64,000 bases of DNA. Origin: Pegethrix bostrychoides GSE-TBD4-15B (GTDB lineage: Bacteria > Cyanobacteriota > Cyanobacteriia > Elainellales > Elainellaceae). The notes beneath the pieces are model-generated. The model ran no database searches, had not been told where the DNA came from, and saw only the letters and a program-made list of their open reading frames with translations. The translations under genes were made by a program, and so were the position numbers. Position 1 is the first letter of the stretch. The number at the start of each line of letters is the position of its first letter. This document shows, in pieces, positions 26,990 through 34,982 of this stretch. The stretch spans positions 57,028 through 121,027 of the forward strand of contig JAHHHV010000074.1 in assembly GCA_019359155.1 (NCBI GenBank). The letters are read 5' to 3'.

Positions 26990-27670
26990 ATGAGCGACCG
27001 CAGATTTCGCGACCGGACAGAAGCCGGAGAGCTGCTGGCAGTTCAGCTGCGACAATATGCTCAGCATCCTGACGGGCTAGTGCTGGCGCTGCCTAGAGGC
27101 GGTGTGCCGGTGGCTGCCGAAATTGCCCAGAGTCTGGCGCTGCCGCTAGAGATCTGCCTGGTGCGGAAGCTGGGGCTACCGGAGCATCCAGAGCTGGCAA
27201 TGGGGGCAATTGCCTCAGATGGAATTATGGTTTTGAATCATCAGGTGATTCGTCAGTTCAAGATTTCACGCTCAGATCTGCTGCGGGTGGCGGACTTGGA
27301 GCGGCAGGAATTAGAGCGTCGTCGCCAGCTCTATCAGTCTGAGTCTCCACTGCCGCTTCAGAATCGGCTGGTGATTTTGGTCGATGACGGGATTGCCACG
27401 AGCTCGACGCTGCGGGCGGCGATTGCGCTGATTAGCCGTCAGCAGCCTCAGCGCCTAGTCGTAGCTGCGCCAGTTGCTCCCCCCGAAACCTGTGAGCTGA
27501 TTCAAAAGCTGGTGCAGGAGGTCGTTTGTTTAATCACGCCTGATCCGCTGTCTTCAATTGGGCAGTGGTATGAAGATTTTTCGCAGACGAGCGATCAGGA
27601 GGTCTGTCGGCTGCTGGCTGAAGCGCGCGCCCGTCTAGATGGCTCCCAGCCGCCAGAATTTGAAGATTAA
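26990..27670 (+). CDS. Phosphoribosyltransferase domain protein
   Basis: A 226-residue type I phosphoribosyltransferase-fold protein. The PRPP-binding motif is VILVDDGIATSSTLRAA near residue 125, and the N-terminal hood contains LPRGGVPVAAEIA near residue 34 and a Lys-rich loop LVRKLGLPEHPELAMGAI near 57. This architecture is typical of stand-alone relatives of ComF/erythromycin-esterase-linked PRTases whose substrates are unknown. GCAGGAGGG lies 9-15 bases before the ATG. It is 21 bp behind ubiA. Confidence 0.88.
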   Translation: MSDRRFRDRTEAGELLAVQLRQYAQHPDGLVLALPRGGVPVAAEIAQSLALPLEICLVRKLGLPEHPELAMGAIASDGIMVLNHQVIRQFKISRSDLLRVADLERQELERRRQLYQSESPLPLQNRLVILVDDGIATSSTLRAAIALISRQQPQRLVVAAPVAPPETCELIQKLVQEVVCLITPDPLSSIGQWYEDFSQTSDQEVCRLLAEARARLDGSQPPEFED

Positions 27671-27746
27671 ACAAGCAGCTTCTAGGTTGTGAGTAGCTCC
27701 GCGATAGACTGAACCTCAAACCTATAGTCAGTATTCGATAGAAGCC

Positions 27747-28121
27747 ATGTCAGATTTTCAAGATTTCCTAAAGCGACAGTTAGCCTATGTGGCGATTGGC
27801 GAATTTAAGTCAGGTCGCTTCGAGGAAGCTCAAAAGCTCTATGAGCAGGCCGTTGCCACCTACGGCGATGGATTTCGCGGCACCTATCTGCTGCAAGAGC
27901 CAGGTACCGATCGCGGCATTGCGATCATCTTTTGGGAAAGCGCTGCCGATATGGAGGCCAACCACACTGAAGCACACGACAGCTTGATGAAAAAAATGGC
28001 TCCGCTGTTTGTCTCACAGCCCCAGACTTCGTTCTGCGAAGTGGTCTGCGATATTCAGGCAACAGATATAGCGCAGACAGATGTCGTGCAGGTAAATACA
28101 GCACCTACAGCCGTCAGCTGA
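27747..28121 (+). CDS. Dimeric alpha/beta-barrel protein, possibly ABM-like, function unknown
   Basis: A 124-residue small soluble protein. The pattern of a strand (VAIGEFKSGRFEEAQKLYEQAV), helix, GFRGTYLLQEPGTDRGIAIIFWESAADMEAN, then a helix with HDSLMKKMAPLF and a final strand is that of ferredoxin-like dimeric barrels such as the antibiotic biosynthesis monooxygenase superfamily. No catalytic residues can be named. The last 25 residues are Thr/Asp/Val-rich and probably disordered. It may form its own transcription unit, 76 bp after the phosphoribosyltransferase gene. Confidence 0.7.
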   Translation: MSDFQDFLKRQLAYVAIGEFKSGRFEEAQKLYEQAVATYGDGFRGTYLLQEPGTDRGIAIIFWESAADMEANHTEAHDSLMKKMAPLFVSQPQTSFCEVVCDIQATDIAQTDVVQVNTAPTAVS

Positions 28122-28211
28122 TTTGCGGGCGAATAGGCAAAGGCAAATATGCAAAGGCGGATGTGCAGGCAGGGTTCTGTTCAACCTATAAACTCTGCCC
28201 GCTAGCAGCTA

Positions 28212-28529
28212 CTAATCCACCTGCACCGCATTCACATCGACTGCGTTCGCATTTGTCGCCACAGTTTGATCGGCTTGGTCAGCCACCGCTCCGGTGTTTT
28301 TGCCCTTGGCAATCTTGACTCGCTCCATCAAAAACTGCGAGAGTTCAGACACTAGCAGCGTCATAATCACCACGTCATCGATCTGACCGACAATCGGGAT
28401 GACATCGGGCAGCAGGTCAATTGGGCTAATCAGATAGATCAGCGAGCCAACGATCACCAGCCAGCGGTATTTGGAGTCACGGATCAGCTTGCGGTACCAG
28501 CCCATAAAGCTGTTTGTTTGGTCAGACAT
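28212..28529 (-). CDS. YkvA/DUF1232 family membrane protein
   Basis: A 105-residue protein with the DUF1232 signature: a membrane-associated helix WLVIVGSLIYLISPIDLLPDVIPIVGQIDDVVIMTLLVSEL in which SPIDLLPDxIPxxGxxDD is the conserved core. Start ATG 28529 (MSDQTNSFMGWYRKLIRD) is chosen because the family begins here and AAGG lies 9 bases upstream; the frame is open a further 24 codons. The C-terminus is Ala/Val/Asp-rich and low-complexity, as is that of the neighbouring 27747 gene, which ends in similar residues. Function of YkvA proteins is unknown. Confidence 0.82.
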   Translation of the reverse strand: MSDQTNSFMGWYRKLIRDSKYRWLVIVGSLIYLISPIDLLPDVIPIVGQIDDVVIMTLLVSELSQFLMERVKIAKGKNTGAVADQADQTVATNANAVDVNAVQVD

Positions 28530-28649
28530 GATTACGCCCTTGTTACTTGCTTCTGCTTCTATATTGTTGCAGGCTTCCCCCAGTCTCGAAGCCCCCTCCA
28601 TATGCAGAGATCCGTATCAGATTTGGGGCAGAGAACCGATTAAGCAGTT

Positions 28650-29897
28650 TTACTCAAGCCCGCCTTGACGAGCCAATAGCGCCGTGCCGTAAGCCGCTTC
28701 GTGGGCTGAAGGCTGCACCGGAACTGCCAGACAGCGAGCGCGAATGCTCGTCCAAGCCGTATTTTGAGCGCCGCCCCCCGCACTATAAACCTGACTCAGC
28801 GGAGTTGCGCCCAGATCTTGCAGCAGACGGTAGCCCTGCGCCTCAATCCGCGCCATGCTTTCCAGCAGCCCATGCAGAAACTCGGCGGGCTGCTCTGGGC
28901 GCGGCGTGAGGCGCGGCGTCAGATTTGGAACGTTAATTGGGAAGCGCTCTCCGGGCTGAAGCAGCGGGTAGTAGTCGAGTGGGCTAGGAGCCTCAGGCTG
29001 AATCTGCTGGCTGAGATCTTGCAGCTCCGCGTCGCTAAAAAACTGCCGCAGCACCGCTCCACCTGTGTTAGAAGCACCGCCCACCAGCCACAGGTCGCCC
29101 AACCGATGGCTGTAGATGCCGTAGTGCGAGTCTTCTAGTCGCTGCTGGCTCAACAGCTTTAGCACCAATGTTGAACCGAGGGAGGTAACGGCCTCACCAG
29201 GCTGAGTCACGCCGCTGGCCAAAAACGCTGCAATGCTGTCAGTTGTGCCCGCGCTGATCTGGCAGTCGCTGGGAATCTGCCACCGACCGGCCAACTCAGG
29301 CCGCAGCGGCGCAACTGGACTGCCCGGAGCCCGCACCTCTGGCAGCTCAAACGGCAGCTTCAGCGCCAACAGCCAGTCTGGATATTGCAGCTGCTCTACG
29401 TCATAGCCCAGCTTCAGCGCGTTGTGGTAGTCGCTGATGCCCCCATGAATACCTAGTTGGCCATGCAGCAGCCAGCCTAGCCAGTCCGCTTGATGAAAAA
29501 GATAGCCTGCCAACCCCTGCTGTTGCCACCAGAATAGCTTAGCCAAACTCGAAGTCGCGCTCACCACCGTATGGCGATCGGGGGCGATTGCCTGCACTTG
29601 ATCCAGCACCGCTGCGCCGCGACTGTCGCTATACAGCAGAGGCGGAGCCAGCGGCTTCCCCGTCGCGTCGCAGAGCAGCACCGTTGAGGAAGTGCCGTCG
29701 ACAGCGATTGCGCCGAGCTGCTGCCGTAGCGACAGCGGTATTTGCTCGATCAGTTCCTCAAGCGCCCGCTGCCATGCCATCGCAGATTGTTCTGGCAAAG
29801 ACGCTCTAGCTGTCGCCTGGAGCTGACCTGCTGCATCAATCACGGCAGCTCTTGCGCCAGATGTACCAAAGTCGATGCCGAGAAAGCTGCGGGACAT
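28650..29897 (-). CDS. FGGY-family carbohydrate kinase, D-ribulokinase-like
   Basis: Sugar kinase of the FGGY fold, 415 residues. The N-terminal nucleotide-phosphate motif IDFGTSGARAAVID (residues 8-21) and DGTSSTVLLCD (about 68) are followed by the hinge-region SAGTTDSIAAFLASG near residue 205 and the C-terminal ATP-site YSAGGGAQNTAW near 378. The closest characterised pattern I recall is the Synechococcus elongatus sugar kinase that phosphorylates D-ribulose, sharing SSTSSLAKL, SDYHNALKLGY and TSLGST segments. It is therefore called D-ribulokinase-like rather than xylulokinase. It would feed ribulose 5-phosphate into the Calvin/pentose phosphate cycle. The gene stands alone between convergent-looking terminators. 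Confidence 0.85.
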   Translation of the reverse strand: MSRSFLGIDFGTSGARAAVIDAAGQLQATARASLPEQSAMAWQRALEELIEQIPLSLRQQLGAIAVDGTSSTVLLCDATGKPLAPPLLYSDSRGAAVLDQVQAIAPDRHTVVSATSSLAKLFWWQQQGLAGYLFHQADWLGWLLHGQLGIHGGISDYHNALKLGYDVEQLQYPDWLLALKLPFELPEVRAPGSPVAPLRPELAGRWQIPSDCQISAGTTDSIAAFLASGVTQPGEAVTSLGSTLVLKLLSQQRLEDSHYGIYSHRLGDLWLVGGASNTGGAVLRQFFSDAELQDLSQQIQPEAPSPLDYYPLLQPGERFPINVPNLTPRLTPRPEQPAEFLHGLLESMARIEAQGYRLLQDLGATPLSQVYSAGGGAQNTAWTSIRARCLAVPVQPSAHEAAYGTALLARQGGLE

Positions 29898-29950
29898 AGT
29901 TGGCTCTAATTTTAGATAGCTCTAATTTTAGACATCAAATTTTAGACATC

Positions 29951-29976
29951 AAAAAAGGGCATAGCGTTCTATGCCC
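29951..29976 (-). terminator. Intrinsic terminator of the peroxiredoxin gene
   Basis: On the minus strand GGGCATAG and CTATGCCC pair across AACG and are followed by six T. It is about 75 bp past the peroxiredoxin stop. Confidence 0.93.
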
Positions 29977-29992
29977 AGAATCTTGTATTCGT

Positions 29993-30022
29993 TGGATCTC
30001 AATGGATCTCAATGGATCTCAA
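29993..30022. repeat. Three tandem copies of a 10-bp repeat
   Basis: TGGATCTCAA occurs three times exactly in the 3' untranslated region of the peroxiredoxin gene, between its stop and its terminator. Nearby (29900-29950) TTTTAGA-containing units are also repeated. Confidence 0.85.
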
Positions 30023-30050
30023 TTTAGATAACCTTAGATAACCGCTGAAC

Positions 30051-30689
30051 CTATTTGTTCGGCTGAGGGGTCATCCGTAGATAGGGCTTCAGCTCGGTCA
30101 AGCCTTTGGGAAACTTCAGCTTGGCTTCTTCGGTGGGGATCGAAGGCACCACCACGCAGTCCTCGCCGTCCTTCCAGTCAGCCGGGGTGGCAACGCTGTA
30201 GTTGTCGGTGAGTTGGAGCGAGTCAATCACGCGCAGGATTTCGTCAAAGTTGCGTCCGGTGCTAGGCGGATAGGTGAGCGAGAGGCGCAGCTTTTTCTGC
30301 GGGTCAATCACAAACACCGTCCGCACCGTTAGCTTAGCGTTGGCGTTGGGATGGATCATGTCATAGAGATCTGACACTTTCTTGTCCGGGTCAGCCAAAA
30401 TTGGGTAGTTGAGCCGTGATCCCTGCGTTTCTTCAATATCGCCCAGCCAGCCGTTGTGCGAATCGACATCATCAACGCTGAGCGCAATCACTTTCGCATT
30501 CCGCTTGTCAAACTCCGGCTTGAGCTTGGCCACGACACCCAGCTCGGTGGTGCAGACAGGCGTGAAGTCGGCGGGATGCGAGAACAACACCACCCAGCTA
30601 TCGCCTGCCCAGTCATAAAAGTTGATTTCACCCTCGGTGGAGGCTTGGGTGAAGTTGGGAACCGTGTCACCTAATCGCAGTGATGCCAT
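30051..30689 (-). CDS. 1-Cys peroxiredoxin (Prx6 type)
   Basis: Thiol peroxidase that reduces hydrogen peroxide and alkyl hydroperoxides with a single conserved cysteine. The peroxidatic cysteine is in DFTPVCTTELG near residue 46, with the catalytic Thr/Arg environment FSHPADFTPVC and a Prx6-typical C-terminal extension (residues 150-212) containing LRVIDSLQL and GEDCVVVP. Length 212 fits 1-Cys Prx of Synechocystis. It is monocistronic, with its own terminator. Confidence 0.93.
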   Translation of the reverse strand: MASLRLGDTVPNFTQASTEGEINFYDWAGDSWVVLFSHPADFTPVCTTELGVVAKLKPEFDKRNAKVIALSVDDVDSHNGWLGDIEETQGSRLNYPILADPDKKVSDLYDMIHPNANAKLTVRTVFVIDPQKKLRLSLTYPPSTGRNFDEILRVIDSLQLTDNYSVATPADWKDGEDCVVVPSIPTEEAKLKFPKGLTELKPYLRMTPQPNK

Positions 30690-31067
30690 AGCTAAAATCC
30701 CTGTCTGTTACGTCAACAACAATTTAGAACATTTGAGTCTGATTTCATCATCTCATAAAACCACGGTTTCCCGCCCGGACTTTAGCCCTATTTTCAAGGT
30801 TTGCTGACCTGATTGGTCTTTATTAAGGTCTCTTCAGGTCTCTTCAGGTTTCTCAAGCCCTCTTCAGGGTAGAGGCAACGGGTGCAGCTAGCCTGAGCTG
30901 CTTAGAGTTTATTTACCTGCCGTTCAAATTACGTTACATAGCTGCTGATTGCTTACCGAAACGTAACGGTAGCTTACGAAGCATGAAGCCTCAGCCCAAG
31001 GCACGAGCACCTGACTCAGAATAAATGCAATGCTCGTGATGCTAAGACTCGTCACATTCAACAAACA
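30690..31067. other. Divergent intergenic region upstream of peroxiredoxin
   Basis: About 378 bp with no supported gene. It contains three tandem 10-bp units AGGT(C/T)TCT(T/C)(C/A) at 30826-30855, with a further CTCTTCAGGG copy just beyond. The right part is AT-rich and probably carries the promoter of the 31068 gene. Confidence 0.55.
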
Positions 31068-31370
31068 ATGCTCCAAGCTTTGCATTTGGTGCTCTATGAG
31101 CTGATTCGGCTTTGGCATCAGGTTTCAGTGCCGCTTTGCTTCAGTTTGGCTTGGCTGCTGGTTGGCCTGATTGCCTGGAATCTCTGGTCAGCGCTGCGGG
31201 ACGTCGCCGCTCAAGCTCGGCAGATGCACGATATTCCCTGCGCCAACTGCCAGTTTTTCACCAACACCCACTTTCTGAAATGCCCGGTTCACCCCAGCAC
31301 TGCTCTCTCTGCTGAGGCCATCAACTGCCCCGACTATCAGGCCAGCGGCTACCGCGCCCTTGAAGAATAA
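31068..31370 (+). CDS. Small membrane protein with Cys-rich tail, function unknown
   Basis: A 100-residue protein with one strong N-terminal transmembrane segment (PLCFSLAWLLVGLIAWNLW, about residues 22-40) and a cytoplasmic or lumenal tail containing CANCQFFTNTHFLKC and then NCPDY. The CxxC plus two later cysteines, with an aromatic-rich spacer, could bind a metal, but no family is recognised beyond conserved cyanobacterial hypothetical. Its stop overlaps the start of the next gene (TAATG), so the two are translationally coupled. Confidence 0.7.
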   Translation: MLQALHLVLYELIRLWHQVSVPLCFSLAWLLVGLIAWNLWSALRDVAAQARQMHDIPCANCQFFTNTHFLKCPVHPSTALSAEAINCPDYQASGYRALEE

Positions 31371-31735
31371 TGCTGATTCGGAAGCTAGCCGACTGCCCGG
31401 AATTTATCGCGGGTGACCAAACGCGGCTGCGGGAGCTATTGCACCCCGACAAGCAGCCCATAAATTTGCGCTACAGTCTGGCTCATGCCGTACTGCCCAT
31501 AGGACAAACCTCACTGCCTCATGTCCTCCAGACCTCAGAGGTGTACTACGTTTTGAGCGGCACCGGAGAAATGCATATTGACGCGGCGGCGGCGGTAATT
31601 CAAGCTGGCGATGCGGTTTACATTCCGCCCCAGTCTCGACAGTTTCTCCGTAATATTGGCAGTCAGCCGTTGGTGTTTCTCTGCATTGTTGATCCGGCTT
31701 GGAAGGTTGAGGATGAAACGGTTGAGCCGCAGTAG
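31370..31735 (+). CDS. Cupin domain protein
   Basis: A 121-residue single-domain cupin. The two cupin motifs are visible as SLPHVLQTSEVYYVLSGTGEMHID (metal-ligand His and Glu) and VYIPPQSRQFLRNIGSQPLVFLCIVDP, although the usual second-motif histidine is replaced (PPQSRQF). It is coupled to the preceding small membrane protein by a TAATG overlap, which suggests they act together. Substrate unknown. Confidence 0.82.
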   Translation: MLIRKLADCPEFIAGDQTRLRELLHPDKQPINLRYSLAHAVLPIGQTSLPHVLQTSEVYYVLSGTGEMHIDAAAAVIQAGDAVYIPPQSRQFLRNIGSQPLVFLCIVDPAWKVEDETVEPQ

Positions 31736-31823
31736 GAATCTATATCCATTGGCCAATTGGTTGAATATGACACTGACTGGATATTTCAATTGGCCAGTAA
31801 CTCGGCATGTATACAGAAAGATT

Positions 31824-31865
31824 GTGTCTTACGCTACAGAATAAAGCCTTAAGAATTGATGAAAT
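31824..31865 (+). promoter_or_regulatory. Candidate NtcA-activated promoter
   Basis: GTG-N8-TAC at 31824-31837 followed after exactly 22 bp by TGAAAT. This is the class II NtcA arrangement (GTA-N8-TAC, then TAN3T about 22 bp on), with one mismatch in each element. The transcript would start near 31872 and run through the 28-codon ORF towards amt. NtcA control of amt genes is well established in cyanobacteria; binding here is inference. Confidence 0.45.
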
Positions 31866-31914
31866 CCTAACAGGAGTCGGCGGTTGCTTTCTAGCGACTT
31901 AGGAGAGAGCGTTG

Positions 31915-32001
31915 ATGTTTTTGCAGCAAGTCATGCTGTTGGGATGCAATGCTCAACTTGAAGTTTTTGACGCTTACTCTTGTATCAAAATTTGTCAGTA
32001 G
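31915..32001 (+). CDS. Possible 28-residue small protein upstream of amt
   Basis: A short ORF starting with ATG 31915, preceded by a perfect AGGAGAG about 8 bases upstream. It encodes MFLQQVMLLGCNAQLEVFDA followed by YSCIKICQ, with three cysteines and no recognised homology. It begins about 43 bp after the predicted start of an NtcA-type transcript. It could be a small nitrogen-responsive protein or a leader peptide for amt; chance is possible at this length. Confidence 0.35.
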   Translation: MFLQQVMLLGCNAQLEVFDAYSCIKICQ

Positions 32002-32020
32002 GTAGCTTTGCCTGTATCAT
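31992..32020 (+). promoter_or_regulatory. Candidate sigma-70-type promoter of amt
   Basis: TTGTCA and TATCAT are separated by 17 bp, each one base from consensus. It overlaps the end of the 28-codon ORF and would give amt a leader of about 167 nt. The rest of 31736-32193 contains no recognised riboswitch. Confidence 0.5.
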
Positions 32021-32193
32021 TTCAGCTTCGTGTTTAGTCGGGGCATGTCGTCAGGGCACGGTGTTTACGGATTCCAAGAGTTAGGGCTTGGAGGGTTTTC
32101 CAGACCTAGCTACCTATTCGGTAAAGGACAGTTCAGAGCCTCACAGGCTTGCTTGTCCGAATTGTTCGTCAATTCTTGAGGAAAATTTTAGCG

Positions 32194-33777
32194 ATGTCTC
32201 AGTCAATCCGAAGTAAACAGAAGCGGGGGCGAGCACCTGAGCAGCTTAGCCCGATCCTTTCGACGCTTCAGAAAAAGCTCAAAAAGCTGAGCTATCTAGC
32301 GCCTGCTTGGCAGGCTTGCATTCCGCTGGCCATTTTGATTGTGGGTGCAACCGCTCTGTCCGCTTCGGCGCAGACTCCGACGGTAGAAGAAGTCGCGACT
32401 GACTTGAAGGTTGGCCTAGACACCATGTGGGTGATGGTCGCAGCCATGCTGGTGTTCTTCATGAACGCAGGCTTCTGTATGTTGGAAACCGGCTTCTGTC
32501 GCCAGAAAACCGCCGTCAACGTCCTCACCAAAAACCTGATCGTGTTCGCCATGTCCACGATTGCCTTCTGGGTCTTGGGCTTTGGCCTGATGTTTGGGAC
32601 TGGCAACGGCTTTTTTGGCAGCGAAGGACTGCTGCTGCTCTCTGGTGCAGATGCTAGCCCGCTGACGGGTGATGCCTATCAGGGCGCTTACAGCTCGTTG
32701 AGTTGGGCGGGCGTACCTTTGCTGGTCAAGTTCTTCTTCCAGCTGGCCTTCGCCGGGACAGCCGCCACGATTGTCTCTGGAGCGGTAGCCGAGCGGATCA
32801 AGTTCGGCAGCTTTTTGATCTTTAGCCTGCTGCTGGTGGGCATCGCCTATCCGATTACCGGCCACTGGATCTGGGGTGGTGGCTGGCTAGCTGGCGCTGG
32901 ATTCTGGGACTTTGCTGGCTCGACGGTGGTTCACTCAGTTGGCGGCTGGGCGGCGCTTATGGGTGCGGCTTTCCTGGGAACTAGGCTGGGTAAATACAAC
33001 GGCGACGGCAGCATCAACGCGATCCCGGGGCACAACCTGTCGATTGCCACGCTGGGCTGTCTGATTCTTTGGTTGGGCTGGTTTGGTTTCAACCCCGGCT
33101 CCACGATGGGCGTGAGCTGGCTGATTGGCCATATTGCCATGACCACTAATATCGCGGCAGCATTCGGCGGTGCGGCAGCCACAATTGTCGCCTGGATTGT
33201 GCTGGGCAAGCCTGACCTGTCAATGGTGATTAACGGTATTTTGGCAGGACTGGTGGCCGTTACTGCAGGATGTGCTTTTGTGCCAGTCTGGGCAGCAGCT
33301 GTGATTGGGACGATTGGCGGCGTACTGGTCGTCTATTCTGTGCTGTTCTTTGACCGCATCCAGATTGATGATCCGGTTGGCGCAACTTCAGTTCACCTGG
33401 TCAACGGAGTCTGGGGGACGCTGGCAGTTGGTCTGTTTGCGGCTGGCCCTGGCGTTACGGTCGGCCAAGACGTGCTCTATACGGACGGGCTTGGTCCTGC
33501 GGCAGGTCTGCTGATGGGCGGCGGCATTGGTCAGCTCTGGATTCAGTTTGCTGGAGCAATGGCTGTGGGCGGCGTCACCGTGTTGCTCTCCACCATTTTC
33601 TGGCTAGCGCTGAAGGCAACGATGGGCATCCGTGTCACGCCGGAAGAGGAATACGTGGGTCTGGATATTGCTGAGCACGGCATGGAAGCCTACAGCGGCT
33701 TCTTGAAGGAGAGCGGCGATGTCACCGAGCGGGCGCTGTCTCCCGGCGGTTCGTCAGGCGTAATCAGCCACTCTTAG
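32194..33777 (+). CDS. amt: Ammonium transporter (Amt/Mep/Rh family)
   Basis: Trimeric inner-membrane ammonium channel/transporter. The Amt signature starts with [25 protein letters not shown] and continues with about eleven transmembrane helices; the pore-lining [12 protein letters not shown] and the later [14 protein letters not shown] provide the twin histidines. A signal sequence-like segment ([21 protein letters not shown]) precedes the core, as in other Amt proteins. The start at 32194 ([12 protein letters not shown]) has GAGGA about 11 bases upstream; the frame extends 15 codons further. No glnB-type gene is adjacent. An inverted repeat follows the gene. Confidence 0.95.
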   Translation: MSQSIRSKQKRGRAPEQLSPILSTLQKKLKKLSYLAPAWQACIPLAILIVGATALSASAQTPTVEEVATDLKVGLDTMWVMVAAMLVFFMNAGFCMLETGFCRQKTAVNVLTKNLIVFAMSTIAFWVLGFGLMFGTGNGFFGSEGLLLLSGADASPLTGDAYQGAYSSLSWAGVPLLVKFFFQLAFAGTAATIVSGAVAERIKFGSFLIFSLLLVGIAYPITGHWIWGGGWLAGAGFWDFAGSTVVHSVGGWAALMGAAFLGTRLGKYNGDGSINAIPGHNLSIATLGCLILWLGWFGFNPGSTMGVSWLIGHIAMTTNIAAAFGGAAATIVAWIVLGKPDLSMVINGILAGLVAVTAGCAFVPVWAAAVIGTIGGVLVVYSVLFFDRIQIDDPVGATSVHLVNGVWGTLAVGLFAAGPGVTVGQDVLYTDGLGPAAGLLMGGGIGQLWIQFAGAMAVGGVTVLLSTIFWLALKATMGIRVTPEEEYVGLDIAEHGMEAYSGFLKESGDVTERALSPGGSSGVISHS

Positions 33778-33784
33778 CTGCGCT

Positions 33785-33836
33785 GAGCCTGAGCCGATTG
33801 CGCCATTCTTTGGAGTGAATAAATCGGCTCAGGCTC
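33785..33836 (+). terminator. Long hairpin after amt
   Basis: A 15-bp perfect stem, GAGCCTGAGCCGATT and its complement, with a loop of 22 bases, 8 bp past the amt stop. No T-run follows, so it may stabilise the 3' end rather than terminate alone. Confidence 0.6.
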
Positions 33837-33944
33837 CCCAAAAATTCGGGTTCTCTTCCTAAAACCTTATGCTAAAGTCAGTGGACATCACTGGCTTTTT
33901 GCATTTTTTCCCAGGGAAATTGATTAACTTACTAGGCTAGACGG

Positions 33945-34898
33945 ATGCGTGATCATCCCTTCAGATCGGCAAGCCATTTTTTCGGTGAAGTTTTGGGTGA
34001 GGCCATCTGGTCTCGACTCAAGCAGCTTCCTACCTGGGTGATCCTGTCGCTGAGCGCCAACGGCATTTTGCTAGTGCTGCTGCTCGGGTCATTGACCCGT
34101 TCGACTCAGCAGGTCAGCAGTCAGCAGATTGCGCCCAGTGTTCCCGCTGGCTCTACCGCTGTGGTGGCGGCTCCACCCGCTTCAACCCCATGGGGCGAAC
34201 GCCAGAAGCTTACCTACGAGCAGTGGCTCGATCTGCTCCAGCAGGAAGCTGCCGCCACCGCCGCTCGCTCTCCCGTCCATCTCAGCATTTTGGCAGGCGA
34301 TTCGATTAGCCTCTGGTTCCCCAACGAACTGCTGCCGAGTCAGCGCCACTGGCTGAATCAGGGCATATCGGGCGAAACCTCGGCAGGCTTGCTGCGACGG
34401 CTCAACCTATTTGACCAGACGCAGCCGCAGACAATTTTTGTGATGATTGGCATTAACGATCTGCTCAACGGCATTTCAGATCAAACTTTGCTAGACAACC
34501 AGCAGCTGATTTTGCAGGCGCTGCAGGCGGCACATCCGCAGGCGCAGATCGTGCTGCAATCCATTCTGCCCCATGCCGAGGTTTCCAGCTGGGAAGGCCG
34601 GAGCCGCCTGCAAGCGATCTCTAACCAGCGGATTCAGGCGCTCAACGCCCAGCTCGAAGAAATGGCGCGGCAGGCCGGAGCCTATTTTCTCGATCTCTAC
34701 CCGCTGTTTGCCACCCCAGAGGGCTATCTGCGCCCCGAACTCAGCACGGATGGTCTGCATCTGAGTCCGCAGGGCTACCAGACTTGGAGCATTGCCCTTC
34801 AGGTCTACAGCCGCGAGGTACTGAACTCGGCTGATAGCAATATGGCTGATAGCAATATGGCGAATAGCAATATGGCGAATAGCGCTGATAGCCCGTAA
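33945..34898 (+). CDS. SGNH/GDSL-family hydrolase, membrane-anchored
   Basis: A 317-residue esterase-fold protein with an N-terminal transmembrane segment (WVILSLSANGILLVLLLGSL, about residues 28-47) that would place the catalytic domain outside the cytoplasm. Block I of the SGNH family is ILAGDSISLWF near residue 117 (nucleophile serine), block II includes NQGISGETSAGLL, block III is VMIGINDLLNG (Asn), and block V is DGLHLSPQGYQTW near 270 (Asp/His). Likely acts on lipid or carbohydrate esters; substrate unknown. The C-terminus is a tandem NMADS/NMANS repeat encoded by a 15-bp minisatellite. Confidence 0.88.
   Translation: MRDHPFRSASHFFGEVLGEAIWSRLKQLPTWVILSLSANGILLVLLLGSLTRSTQQVSSQQIAPSVPAGSTAVVAAPPASTPWGERQKLTYEQWLDLLQQEAAATAARSPVHLSILAGDSISLWFPNELLPSQRHWLNQGISGETSAGLLRRLNLFDQTQPQTIFVMIGINDLLNGISDQTLLDNQQLILQALQAAHPQAQIVLQSILPHAEVSSWEGRSRLQAISNQRIQALNAQLEEMARQAGAYFLDLYPLFATPEGYLRPELSTDGLHLSPQGYQTWSIALQVYSREVLNSADSNMADSNMANSNMANSADSP
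34830..34890. repeat. 15-bp coding repeats at the end of the SGNH hydrolase gene
   Basis: Units of the type GCTGATAGCAATATG are repeated about four times in frame, with GCGAATAGCAATATG variants. They encode the Asn/Ser/Met/Ala tail and probably arose by slippage. Confidence 0.8.
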
Positions 34899-34982
34899 CT
34901 GCCGAAACCCAGCCGCCATCTGATAGGCTGAGGTAAAGCGCGTTGTCGGCTGGTATAGTCGGCTTGTACAAATCTTAAAGTC

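Noticed and set aside
32021..32193. Glutamine (glnA) riboswitch in the amt leader
   Set aside because: The expected conserved bases of that motif were not found.
32416..32865. 149-residue minus-strand frame inside amt
   Set aside because: Antisense shadow of transmembrane coding sequence.
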